Shown here: positions 23,781 through 31,681 of the stretch, piece by piece
Numbering within the stretch: the stretch's first letter is position 1
How the letters are laid out: each line of letters opens with the position of its first letter
DNA from: JAAYAY01 sp964429355
GTDB taxonomy: Bacteria; Planctomycetota; Planctomycetia; Pirellulales; Thermoguttaceae
DNA length: 31,939 bases
Direction: 5' to 3'
NCBI GenBank assembly: GCA_964429355.1
Contig: CAYSCH010000065.1
Coordinates: 1-31,939, forward strand
The notes under the pieces: generated by a model
Database searches by the model: none
Told to the model about the DNA's origin: nothing
What the model saw: only the letters and a program-made list of their open reading frames with translations
Translations under genes and position numbers: made by a program

Positions 23781-24191
23781 GCAAGTATCTATGAACTGGC
23801 GCAGCGTTTTTCCGGCGTTGGTGTGCCGGAAACGATGGCCAGGGAAGCGGCGCACCCGATGCCGAGGACGCATCAGGTGGCAAGAGAAGACCGGCTTGCC
23901 GGAGTGGGGGGCATTTCCTGAAACACTCTCCCTGCGCCGAGCATGGAAACCCCGACACGACCAGCACGGATGCGCCCTGGTCACCTGCGTGGTTTCGGAA
24001 GTGCATCACAGTAGCAAGTAACGGAGGGTGGCCCACCATTCGGGCCGGAAACCCGGCACGACCGCTCCGGCTAATAGCCAGGCGATGCCGCCGGTTAGTA
24101 GGCGGGGAGCGTCCGCTAATAGGAAGCGGCCGGGCCAAGTGCATTGCTGCCTTCAACCCGACCGCCCATTATTACCTGCTTCGACTGGCGA
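23781..24191. other. Spacer with three tandem small hairpins
   Basis: 411 bases with no convincing gene. 24069-24129 holds three neighbouring stem-loops: GGCT-AAT-AGCC, CCGCC-GGTTAGTA-GGCGG and CCGC-TAATAGGAA-GCGG. Each has a TAATAG or TTAGTAG core, so they look like imperfect tandem repeats. They may be protein-binding sites or an RNA structure; no T-run is present. Confidence 0.4.
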
Positions 24192-24506
24192 TCAGAAGCC
24201 TTCGCTCCACCACCGCACAGGGGCGTATGCCGTTGTCGGCCGATGGTGCCGGTTATCAACGCCGAGCAGGTTGTGGATGGCATCCACGAGTTGCCATCCC
24301 TCGTCGGCCGAGAGGCGCACGTCGGCCGAGAGGCTCTCCCCGGTGCAGACCAACTCAACGGCCAAGTCGGCGGCGAGGCGTTTCGCTTCGTCGTGGTACA
24401 GGAAGAGCATCTCGGAATGATCCTCGGTGCCGAAGTTGAGGATGACGGTGGAGCCTTGAAGACGGCACCGAATCCGGCGATACTGCCGAGCGGGGTCGTC
24501 AGGCAC
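24192..24506 (-). CDS. Small hypothetical protein
   Basis: 104 residues from a GTG at 24506 that overlaps the end of the upstream gene, with GGAGG six bases before it, so it is coupled to that gene. It begins PDDPARQYRRIRCRLQGSTVIL, then EDHSEMLFLYHDEAKRLAADLAVELVC and ADEGWQLVDAIHNLLGVDN. The FLYHDEAKRLAADL helix suggests a small nucleic-acid or protein binding fold, but no family is named. Confidence 0.65.
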   Translation of the reverse strand: MPDDPARQYRRIRCRLQGSTVILNFGTEDHSEMLFLYHDEAKRLAADLAVELVCTGESLSADVRLSADEGWQLVDAIHNLLGVDNRHHRPTTAYAPVRWWSEGF

Positions 24507-25221
24507 CAACCACCTCCAGGCACTTGTCGGGCGAATCACTCGTCCGGTCCTCGTCTCGACGACGAAGGAGGCATATCGGACCCGGATACACAACGCCATC
24601 CTCGTCACTGATCTCCACCACGGTCTTGATGCCCCCGTCGCCGTGCCACCGGATCGAGACTCTCATCGAGTAGAAGGCACCGGCCGGAGTGCATCCTTGA
24701 GACGCCATCTCCTGGCCAACGAGAGGTTCGAGATCGCTGAAGGTCATCTGCCGGTAAGGGGCAAAGGCGACTCCCAGGAGATTGTCGTGCTCCTCGTCGG
24801 TCAGCGTTTTCACGAAGTCTTGCGTGTAAAAGCCACGGCCATCCTCTCGTCGCACCCAGACTCTCTCCTCTCGGGCATAGGGATACCACCAGTCGCCACC
24901 GGCCGCTAACTCGTACCAGGACTCGAAGTGGCTGCGGCCACACCGCAATAGCTCGATGGCCCGCTTCTTCGTCTTGGCGGCAACCCTCGCTCTTGGCCCC
25001 TCCCAAACCTTGAGTTCGGGGAATCGCCCTCGGTCACGGAATGCGTCAGCCTTCAATTCAGCGAGTCGGTCCAGGTACGGTTGTGCCTCGGACTCCAGGT
25101 GAGCAATCGCCTCCTGCTTTGCTTGGTCGTATGTCTTGCCTTCACCGGTCTTGACTTCGCAGACTCGTGTGCCTGCTCCATCGTGGATGACTTTCCAACT
25201 TGTTTTCGATGTTGTGTTCAT
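24499..25221 (-). CDS. Hypothetical protein
   Basis: 240 residues from the ATG at 25221 (AGGA ten bases upstream); an ATG at 25245 lacks an SD. It begins NTTSKTSWKVIHDGAGTRVC, then a charged helical region (DQAKQEAIAHLESEAQPYLDRLAELKADAF), AAKTKKRAIELLRCGRSHFESWYELAAGGDWW, EERVWVRREDGRGFY and a beta-rich end (SMRVSIRWHGDGG, TVVEISDEDGVVYP). No catalytic motif. It overlaps the next gene and shares an operon with it. Confidence 0.65.
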   Translation of the reverse strand: MNTTSKTSWKVIHDGAGTRVCEVKTGEGKTYDQAKQEAIAHLESEAQPYLDRLAELKADAFRDRGRFPELKVWEGPRARVAAKTKKRAIELLRCGRSHFESWYELAAGGDWWYPYAREERVWVRREDGRGFYTQDFVKTLTDEEHDNLLGVAFAPYRQMTFSDLEPLVGQEMASQGCTPAGAFYSMRVSIRWHGDGGIKTVVEISDEDGVVYPGPICLLRRRDEDRTSDSPDKCLEVVGA

Positions 25222-25402
25222 ATCTATTTGTCCTATCGTGTTCATGGCTCGGCGACCAATCGACGGTCGCCGAGCAAGTTCTTCTTGGTTGTCGGTTGTC
25301 GATCCCGAGCGACAACGAGTTGCTCGGGTCGTCGATCCGGCACCAACCGAAATGCCGGACTGGTCCAGTGACTCGTGGTGGTGGTTCCTTGGGAGGACAC
25401 GA
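25222..25402 (-). other. Short spacer with no feature
   Basis: 181 bases between the Rep-like gene and the next hypothetical. No gene or clear hairpin was seen; AGGA lies just before the downstream start. Confidence 0.4.
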
Positions 25403-26854
25403 TCACGCATGGGTCACCGCTTGATCGAGTTTCGGCTCTGAAAACAGTGGCCCGAATGGTGGCTGGTGTTCCTGGAAGGTGGCATCCAATGCCGCCTGAA
25501 GCTGCCCCGGTGTTGCCAACACTGGCTGCTGGTAGTACCGATTCAGCTTTTTCAGGGTCCGCCTCCACGTCTCCCAACGGTCGTTGCCGAGAGCGTCGAT
25601 ATACGCCTGCGTGTCGAGTCCCTGGGTCTCCAGATACCTGCTTATATGGTCGGAGACCTGGGATTCGATCTTCCGAGCCGCATGGAAGTTCTCCAGCGCA
25701 TTGTCCGAGAACCTCACACGGTCGGTGATGGCGTCTGTGTTGACAAGGAACATCGGGTGCATCGGATCGGCGGCAGCGGCCTTTTCTTCCTCGGCCTTCT
25801 TGGCTTTGTATTCCGGGCTCTCCAAATGCTGCTTCAGTTGCTGCTCTCGCTTCTCCGCTCGCTCCTGATCTTCAAGCGCATCGACCCGGCCTTGATACCG
25901 CTTGTTGAAGTAGGCCCCGAAGTTGCCGACCCCCACCTTGCCGGAGACCTTGTTCTTTTCGTGCTGGGTCCGTGCGGCTTTGAGTTCCTGCTCGAAAGCG
26001 TGGTAATCGTCATCCAACCGGCGTGCCATCTTTATGGCCTCCTCGGCGTAAGATTGGGGCATGAGCCCCATGCACAATCGTCGCCACGGATCGAACGATC
26101 CGCCGGTCAGGACGTAAGCTGTCGGCTCGGGCTTGGCGGTCGGCTTTGGTAACTTGTCGGCGACCGCCCGTTTCTTCTTTTCCGCCACCGGCTCAAACAA
26201 CTCCAGATGGTGTTCCTTCACTGGCAGCAAAGTGATGTCGCAGCAGCTACCCAAATCGTCCTTCTCGATCAGCCCGAGACTCTCCAGGTCGGCGACGACC
26301 GATGCCACCGTTTTCGGGTTGAGCCCCAACATGGCAGCCTGACCGGCACAAGTGAATCGGCGCAGCACGGCGTTGGTCTTCCTCGCTCGGCTGAGCAGGA
26401 AGGAAAAGATGACGGCGTGGTTCAGTCCAAACCGTTTGGTTTTGTCCTCGCAGACGATCTTCGCCCCTCTACGAGGCAGCAGCAGAGCCGTGTAACTGAT
26501 CGTGTCGCTCCAGTGTTCGACGGGATGCTTGGGAACATGGCGGCGGAACCAACCCTCTGGCGGTTCCACGGCAGACCAACCGCTTTTTCCCTTGAACACC
26601 AGACCAACCAAGTTGTCGATGGCTTGCTTGGCAGTTGTGGGGTGCAGCGTGGTCTCTCGGCAGATCAGTCGCAGGCTGGCCGTGAGCCCCTTTCGGGAGC
26701 GATAAGCCAGGAACGAATAGACCAACCGTTCGTTCAGTAAATGTGCCGTGCGATCCTGCTGGTTGGCTCGACGTGCAAAGGCGATGCCTTCGGTGAACCC
26801 CGCAGTCGATGTAAGCAGTCTTAGTTTCTTTCGCTTTGTAAATTCTTCGAGCAT
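25403..26854 (-). CDS. Replication-initiator-like protein with two winged helices
   Basis: 483 residues from the ATG at 26854 with a near-perfect SD (AGGAGG, seven bases). The N-terminal half has two repeated helix-turn-helix parts: HLLNERLVYSFLAYRS with LICRETTLHPTTAKQAIDNLVGLVF, and GLNHAVIFSFLLSRARKT with AGQAAMLGLNPKTVASVVADLESLGLI. The second half is Lys/Glu-rich and coiled (EQELKAARTQHEKNK, EDQERAEKREQQLKQHLE). Two winged helices joined in one protein is the layout of many plasmid Rep proteins, and short tandem repeats lie 150-170 bases upstream, but a plasmid origin is inference. A phage or plasmid regulator is the alternative. Confidence 0.7.
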   Translation of the reverse strand: MLEEFTKRKKLRLLTSTAGFTEGIAFARRANQQDRTAHLLNERLVYSFLAYRSRKGLTASLRLICRETTLHPTTAKQAIDNLVGLVFKGKSGWSAVEPPEGWFRRHVPKHPVEHWSDTISYTALLLPRRGAKIVCEDKTKRFGLNHAVIFSFLLSRARKTNAVLRRFTCAGQAAMLGLNPKTVASVVADLESLGLIEKDDLGSCCDITLLPVKEHHLELFEPVAEKKKRAVADKLPKPTAKPEPTAYVLTGGSFDPWRRLCMGLMPQSYAEEAIKMARRLDDDYHAFEQELKAARTQHEKNKVSGKVGVGNFGAYFNKRYQGRVDALEDQERAEKREQQLKQHLESPEYKAKKAEEEKAAAADPMHPMFLVNTDAITDRVRFSDNALENFHAARKIESQVSDHISRYLETQGLDTQAYIDALGNDRWETWRRTLKKLNRYYQQPVLATPGQLQAALDATFQEHQPPFGPLFSEPKLDQAVTHA

Positions 26855-27003
26855 GTTAGACCTCCTGTGGTTGTAGCTCGAAAGTATCTATGCAGCCCGT
26901 TTCAGTTTTGGAAGAAAAATCCGAGATATTTTTTCCGGGTTCCGTTTCGAGATTGTGCCAGAGTATTTCTGCTTCTCCGAAAACTGTGTCAGCATGTACA
27001 GCT

Positions 27004-27025
27004 ATAAGTAAGAGATAAGTAAGAG
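27004..27025 (+). repeat. Tandem 11-mers, possible iterons
   Basis: ATAAGTAAGAG occurs twice in perfect tandem, followed by partial copies (TAAGAAC, GTAAGAAAC). They lie 150-170 bases upstream of the Rep-like start. Two or three copies only, so an iteron role is weakly supported. Confidence 0.4.
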
Positions 27026-27046
27026 TAAGAACACTTTGTAAGAAAC

Positions 27047-27099
27047 CTCCCTAACGGGAGAGAGGCATCCTGCGGATGCAGTCGCCGCCGCAGGCGGCG
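27047..27099 (-). terminator. Three consecutive stem-loops
   Basis: On the + strand: CTCCC-TAAC-GGGAG (27047-27060), GCATCC-TGC-GGATGC (27065-27079), CGCCGCC-GCA-GGCGGCG (27083-27099). On the minus strand the last of them is followed by GTTTCTT, so at least that one could act as an intrinsic terminator for leftward transcription from the methyltransferase gene. Confidence 0.5.
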
Positions 27100-27466
27100 A
27101 GGAAACCCGAGCGTAGCTTCAACGAACCACAGCGGAAGTCCAGCGAGGTCGAAGCAGGGCGGCAGCGAGTTCCATCTGGGAGAGACTGTTGCGTTCAGCA
27201 CCGGCATGGCCATCTGCGGTACGAAGCTGGCCGAAGCGATGCACCTCGGAAAATGACATTCCGAGGTGCGCCCATCGTGGCTCGCTCGTTCCGCTCCGGC
27301 CGTTCGTTCCGTCTGCCCTTTGCCAGAGGCGGTCCACTGCCCATCCCTGCTCGTGCCGAAGCAGAACCGAACTGCGCTTTGCAGGACCGCACAGGATGGC
27401 GAGCGAGATGCCGAAAGAACCGTTTGGCCCGCCCCGGCCCCCGCCCGACTTTCCCCCCGGCCCAGA

Positions 27467-27506
27467 CTCGTTCTGCCGTGTGGATCGCCACGCACGGCAG
27501 AACGAG
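27467..27506 (-). terminator. Perfect 14-bp inverted repeat after the methyltransferase gene
   Basis: CTCGTTCTGCCGTG (27467-27480) and its exact complement (27493-27506) enclose 12 bases in which TGG and CCA can also pair. It starts 10 bases after the stop of the methyltransferase gene. No T-run follows, so it may protect or end the transcript, or be a DNA site. Confidence 0.55.
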
Positions 27507-27515
27507 GCGTGGCAT

Positions 27516-28769
27516 TCAGCCGTTGCGCCGAACCAAGTACCGGTTTGGCACGAGGCCGACATCCCGAACTGTGGGCAGGTTGAACCAGAGAATGACCCCA
27601 GGAGAGTACACTTTCACAAACGTATCGCTCGGCAACGGCGTAACCTGCCACAGCTTGGGAGCTTCACCTGTGTGCAGGTACTTCCGCACCGGTGCGTCCT
27701 TGTAGCCCGAGAAGAAGAGCAACGGTGCGATGAAGACAATCGGTGTGCTGCTTCCGACGACTCGGACGATGTGCCTCAACCACTTCTCTGCCGACGACCA
27801 GGGCGGATTGCAGAGGACGAGATCGCAGGTGATGCGTTGCGACTCGGCAAAGAAGTTGGTGCCAGATTGAATCTCGTACTCGATCACCTTAGCCGCTCGA
27901 AGAAACGGACGTGTAAGGTTTCCTCGCCCTGCACAGGGGTCAAGTATTACTGCCGGGTCAACACCAGCATCGGCAAGCCGCTCGTAGATCCATCTGCACA
28001 GCGAAGGCGGCGTCTCTGTATTTTGCAGATCATCATTTGTTCGACCATCGGCGGCAATCTGCTCGGCGGCATTTCCCTTTGCGGAAATCGGCTCTCCGAA
28101 ACCCGGCTGGACATCCGGGCCGATCACAACGACCTTGAGTGCGGTGCGCCGAAATCCGCAGTTCATAACGAAAGTGCTGCCATCATGTCGCCGGAAAACG
28201 ACCGGCCCTTTGATCCGATGGATGCGGCCATGTTTTTCGCACAAGTCCCAATACTGATAGCCACCCCAGTCAGGAAGCAAGGCGAACGTGGTCGTCCCCC
28301 GCTCATCCCGTTCTGAAATGGCCTTCCTGACGAAGCTCTCGATTATCGGGGCGATGAAGGGGCAGTTGAGCCACACCGCCTTTGCATCCCAGGGCTGCAT
28401 TCGGCCATCCTGATCTTCGGTGTAGTACCGCTGGCATTTGTGGTTCCACTCGGCGGCGGCAACATCGAGGCTGATCCGTTCACCGCAGAGTGCCAGCGCC
28501 ATCTCGTCGCACTGGTCAAACAACCATTGCGGTGTGGATGCGCCGCCGATGTCTCTTGCTGGAAGTGCATGAGGCAGGCCGGGCTCGGCCGAGCCTCGGT
28601 CGTATCGTTGGTCGTCGGTGTCTTCGCCGCACTGCTTGGCGGCAACAGCACAGAGATGGGCCTGCCATAGTGGAGGAGTGCTTCCGCAATGGCCGCAGAC
28701 GGTAGATGCCATCGGTCGGCCGCACTTCGGACAACGCAAGCTCCAGTTCGTCGCCTTGTTGGTGAGCAT
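27516..28769 (-). CDS. Two-module DNA adenine methyltransferase-like protein
   Basis: 417 residues from the ATG at 28769 (weak SD). Residues 11-30 are a zinc ribbon (CPKCGRP, CGHCG). Residues 78-215 match the phage-type Dam-like N6-adenine methyltransferase layout (STPQWLFDQCDE, ISLDVAAAEWNHKCQRYYTEDQDG, VWLNCPF), but the catalytic NPPY position reads NCPF (135-138), so this module may be inactive. Residues 255-345 hold a second Rossmann methyltransferase core with a SAM motif VILDPCAGRGNLTRPFL (DPCAGRG 277-283) and CNPPWSSAEKW (NPPW 321-324), which looks intact. It is therefore a fusion of two methyltransferase units. It would methylate adenine in DNA; the target is unknown. Confidence 0.8.
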   Translation of the reverse strand: MLTNKATNWSLRCPKCGRPMASTVCGHCGSTPPLWQAHLCAVAAKQCGEDTDDQRYDRGSAEPGLPHALPARDIGGASTPQWLFDQCDEMALALCGERISLDVAAAEWNHKCQRYYTEDQDGRMQPWDAKAVWLNCPFIAPIIESFVRKAISERDERGTTTFALLPDWGGYQYWDLCEKHGRIHRIKGPVVFRRHDGSTFVMNCGFRRTALKVVVIGPDVQPGFGEPISAKGNAAEQIAADGRTNDDLQNTETPPSLCRWIYERLADAGVDPAVILDPCAGRGNLTRPFLRAAKVIEYEIQSGTNFFAESQRITCDLVLCNPPWSSAEKWLRHIVRVVGSSTPIVFIAPLLFFSGYKDAPVRKYLHTGEAPKLWQVTPLPSDTFVKVYSPGVILWFNLPTVRDVGLVPNRYLVRRNG

Positions 28770-28806
28770 ATCATTCTTTCAGGTGAGAAGAATTCTGCAA
28801 AAAGAA

Positions 28807-28848
28807 CGACCAGGGCTGGGAGCCACGAGGGCACACCAGCCCTGGTCG
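28807..28848 (-). terminator. Intrinsic terminator
   Basis: A perfect 13-bp stem (CGACCAGGGCTGG and its complement) with a 16-base loop is followed on the minus strand by TTCTTTTT. It lies 24 bases after the stop of 28872-30020. This is the clearest rho-independent terminator in the window, so the downstream methyltransferase gene probably needs its own promoter. Confidence 0.85.
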
Positions 28849-28871
28849 AACGCTGTCACACCGGACCCTGA

Positions 28872-30020
28872 CTACGCCGCCGCCTTCGCCTTGCTCACCT
28901 TGACGGTGAAGGCGTCGTCGGTCGGGTTCTTGTGCAGCCACCCAGCGAATTCACGGAGCCACCTCGGCACGTCGTCGGTGTCACCACCGTTGTACTTGAC
29001 GCCGGTCACCGTAATGGTGCGGACCTTCCTCTGAACCGGTGTGGACTCGGCACCGTCCTCGTCCTTCTTCCCCTTGTCCTGCAAGGAGGCAACGGCCTTC
29101 ATCACGTCGTCCGTCGTCCGGGGACGACCAGCGGCTTTGGCCTCTTCCTCGGCCAAGAGGAGTGCCTTCTGCATCTTGGCAGGCTCCTTCTTGAGCTTTG
29201 CCAAATGCGGCACCTCCCGAGTGGTGAGGGTTTGTAGAATCGACTCGACATTCTTGTTCTTGCCCTTCTGGAGGCCCTCCTTCACCTCCACCGCCTGGAT
29301 CATTTTGTAAGCCCAATCCCGAGTGCGGTCGAAGTGGGCGGCAACGTAATCCCCGAACCGTTTGCAGGTTTTCGAGCGGTAGAGCTTCTTGTCTCGGATG
29401 ATCCGCAGTTTCTCGGCCACCTCGGACATCTTGTCCTCGATGTTGACAACGAGGGATTCAATCTCGGCCTCCAGCTTCGCCAACTCCGTCTTCTCGTCGG
29501 CACTGAGGGGGATGTTCAGCGCCGACTGAGCGGTGATGCGGTAGCTATTGTGGTGCTTTTCCACAATGCCCAACCTTGTCAGCCGGTCAATGGCAGCCCT
29601 GGCTGGCTTATCACCGAGCGTCCTGGCAACCTCTGAGATGTCGAACGGCTGGCCCCTGTTGCTCAGGAGGAGTTTGACGACCAACCACTCCTGCTCGGAG
29701 AGTTCGTCTTCGGCGTTGGCGTCCGAATTGCCGCCGTCATCCTCGGCGGGCTTGGAGCCGCCGTTGCCGTTGGCGGGCTTCGGCCCGGCCGACGACATTG
29801 GCAAAATGACGAAGCCCTCCGGCTCCGTCACCTCGGCGGCCCCCTTCTCGGTGACGGAGAAGAGGCCACCTTCCTCGGAAAGCCAGCCCTCGGTCTGCAT
29901 CGCCAGGATGGCTGGCTTGATGGTCTCCTCGGGCTGGCCAATCTCGAAGGCCAACTCGGCAGCGGCCATCTTGCGGGCCTTGAGAGCCGTCAGAATTCGG
30001 TTTTGATACTGACTCTTCAT
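28872..30020 (-). CDS. wHTH / ParB-like DNA-binding protein
   Basis: 382 residues from the ATG at 30020 (SD AAAGGG). Residues 1-65 are a winged-helix-like domain (RILTALKARKMAAAELAFEIGQPEETI), followed by a Gly/Asn/Asp-rich linker, a second winged helix (about 108-165; LSEQEWLVVKLLLSNRG, ISEVARTLGDKPARAAIDRLTRLGIV), a coiled coil (ELAKLEAEIESLVVNIEDKM) and a helical segment (LRIIRDKKLYRSKTCKRFGDYVAAHF, then RDWAYKMIQAVEV). The last segment is seen in many plasmid and phage proteins, including ParB- and DUF3102-type ones. The C-terminus has a beta-rich tail. A role in partition or regulation is likely but not proven. Confidence 0.72.
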   Translation of the reverse strand: MKSQYQNRILTALKARKMAAAELAFEIGQPEETIKPAILAMQTEGWLSEEGGLFSVTEKGAAEVTEPEGFVILPMSSAGPKPANGNGGSKPAEDDGGNSDANAEDELSEQEWLVVKLLLSNRGQPFDISEVARTLGDKPARAAIDRLTRLGIVEKHHNSYRITAQSALNIPLSADEKTELAKLEAEIESLVVNIEDKMSEVAEKLRIIRDKKLYRSKTCKRFGDYVAAHFDRTRDWAYKMIQAVEVKEGLQKGKNKNVESILQTLTTREVPHLAKLKKEPAKMQKALLLAEEEAKAAGRPRTTDDVMKAVASLQDKGKKDEDGAESTPVQRKVRTITVTGVKYNGGDTDDVPRWLREFAGWLHKNPTDDAFTVKVSKAKAAA

Positions 30021-30283
30021 AACAATTCCCTTTCAAGGGGGGTTACTGTTGCTGCGACGGCACTCGCCGTCGCTTCCAACCCCTCTTGCGCTACCGATCA
30101 CGCAGAACGCCTACTGGCGGTGTAGTTCTGAATTACATGAGAAGGCGCTCAGGCACCCACCCGACGTGAGGGAAGGAAAGCCGCTGGGCGGCATGAGGCG
30201 CAGCGGACAGCGGGTCCGCCACGGCCGGGGCGGTGAGGAGGAAGAACTGGCAGCGTGTATGGCAAGCAGAAGCGAGTGCGCCG
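30021..30283. other. Spacer between two minus-strand genes
   Basis: 263 bases; no gene. It should hold the promoter of 28872-30020. No strong hairpin or repeat is seen. Confidence 0.4.
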
Positions 30284-31681
30284 TTACGGCCAGTAGGCGA
30301 AGAACCCGTAGCTCTGCTTCACGTGCCTTTGGAGGTACTTGGCGAACTCGGGCATGTAGATGGCGATCCGCTGATTGGCTCGGGTCCGATTTGCACTGAT
30401 CCGGTTCTGCGATTTGCCAAAACCTTCGGATCGGAACTTCCGTGCCTTCCCACGGATGTTCGTGATCGACCGGTAGTACGTCAGGAAAGCCTGAAGCCGC
30501 TCCCGAATCTCTGCTTGACGGCCTTGTTCTTTCGTGATTCTGAGCAGTTGCTCAAGCTTCCTGATTGCCCCCCGCACAGCAATGACCACTTCTTGAGGGG
30601 CCATGTCTTCATCGCTGCCTTTGCGGACAAACGAGAACTCGCCTTGCTCGGCGAGCTTCTTCAATTCCTCCGGGTCGGGTTCGGGAAGGACCATCCCCTC
30701 AAGCTCCTCCGGGGAGATCCGAATGTTCGGGTTGCGCAACAGCTTCGCATACACGCAGAAACCTTCGTAGTCGGGAAACGGATGTTCCTCAATGCCATGC
30801 CCGGTGTCGAACTTCAGGTGCCAGTTCTCACCGATCAACGTGAAATCCAACACCGGCCATTGCAGAGATTCTTCCGCTTGAACGGTGAGTCTTCTCGGTT
30901 GCGACGGTGGCTTTCCGCCATCGGCCTGTTCAAGTTCTTCGACGGCGGCGAAGTCGGCGTTTTCGAGTTCCTCGAAGGCGGCAAGCAGTTTATCGGGGTC
31001 GATCTCCGCACCCACCGCTACAAACCTCGGCTTGCCGAGGATGATGTCGATGGCGGCGACGGAGGCGGCAAAAAGTGGTTGCCTTATGAACAAGTGGTAG
31101 GGATGCAGTGGGAACGGACTGCCGCCTTCTTTTTGGCCCAGCGAGTCAATGGAAGCATCGTCGGGGCCTTTGCCCAGAGCCCACATCCGATGGCCACACG
31201 TCAGGAGCGGCGATGGGTATTCGAGCCCAATCCGGTACAACAAGCTCAGCCAATCGTCGTAGCCCCGATCTCCCCGTTCCGGCAGCATCGAACGGAACAT
31301 CGGTGCGTTGAATGAAACAACGAAGGACTCGCCCAGGTCGGCAGGGCGAAAGTCGATTGCACCCACCACCCAGTAAACACTCTCAGCGAGCGTCTCGAAC
31401 TCGCTCAGACCATCGCCGCTACCGAAGTATCGCCCGAAGCTGCTGACCTCAACGTCATCGGGCATGTTCCACTCCTGCCACCCGTCGCCAAGTTCCTCGG
31501 CGAACGCCTTGCGAAAAGAGCCGCACACCTCTTCGAGGTCGTATTCGGCCAGGGAGTGGTGCGGCTGCCACTGCTCGTGGTAAAGGGCCGGATATTGATT
31601 CGAGCACCGCCTGAACTCCCGCCGGAGTGCCTTCAACGTGCCACGTGCCGCCTCGGTGAGTTTCGGGGTGCTGGGTTCCAT
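30284..31681 (-). CDS. Hypothetical protein with planctomycete-type C-terminal helix
   Basis: 465 residues from the ATG at 31681, with GAGGA upstream. The N-terminal half has aromatic and charged segments (WQPHHSLAEYDLEEVCGSFRKAF, WVVGAIDFRPADLGESFVVSFNAPMFRS, YDDWLSLLYRIGLEYP). The middle has acidic helices (PDKLLAAFEELENADFAAVEELEQ). The C-terminal 60 residues (ARKFRSEGFGKSQNRISANRTRAN, then IAIYMPEFAKYLQRHV) resemble a helical end found in several planctomycete proteins of unknown role. No catalytic motif is recognised. Confidence 0.7.
   Translation of the reverse strand: MEPSTPKLTEAARGTLKALRREFRRCSNQYPALYHEQWQPHHSLAEYDLEEVCGSFRKAFAEELGDGWQEWNMPDDVEVSSFGRYFGSGDGLSEFETLAESVYWVVGAIDFRPADLGESFVVSFNAPMFRSMLPERGDRGYDDWLSLLYRIGLEYPSPLLTCGHRMWALGKGPDDASIDSLGQKEGGSPFPLHPYHLFIRQPLFAASVAAIDIILGKPRFVAVGAEIDPDKLLAAFEELENADFAAVEELEQADGGKPPSQPRRLTVQAEESLQWPVLDFTLIGENWHLKFDTGHGIEEHPFPDYEGFCVYAKLLRNPNIRISPEELEGMVLPEPDPEELKKLAEQGEFSFVRKGSDEDMAPQEVVIAVRGAIRKLEQLLRITKEQGRQAEIRERLQAFLTYYRSITNIRGKARKFRSEGFGKSQNRISANRTRANQRIAIYMPEFAKYLQRHVKQSYGFFAYWP

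Larger units (their letters stand above)
26855..27515. other. Structured noncoding region upstream of the Rep-like gene
   Basis: 661 bases with no believable gene; the many overlapping frames look like GC-rich shadows. It holds an AT-rich stretch near 26920, tandem repeats (27004-27025), three hairpins (27047-27099), a 7-bp stem CTCGGAA/TTCCGAG (27245-27265) and a large inverted repeat (27467-27506). This layout would suit an origin or transfer region, or a transcript end for the methyltransferase gene. Confidence 0.5.

Noticed and set aside
27076..27705. Long plus-strand frames over 27.0-28.3 kb
   Set aside because: They overlap the methyltransferase gene and the structured noncoding block and look like GC-rich shadows with Arg/Pro-rich, family-less sequence.
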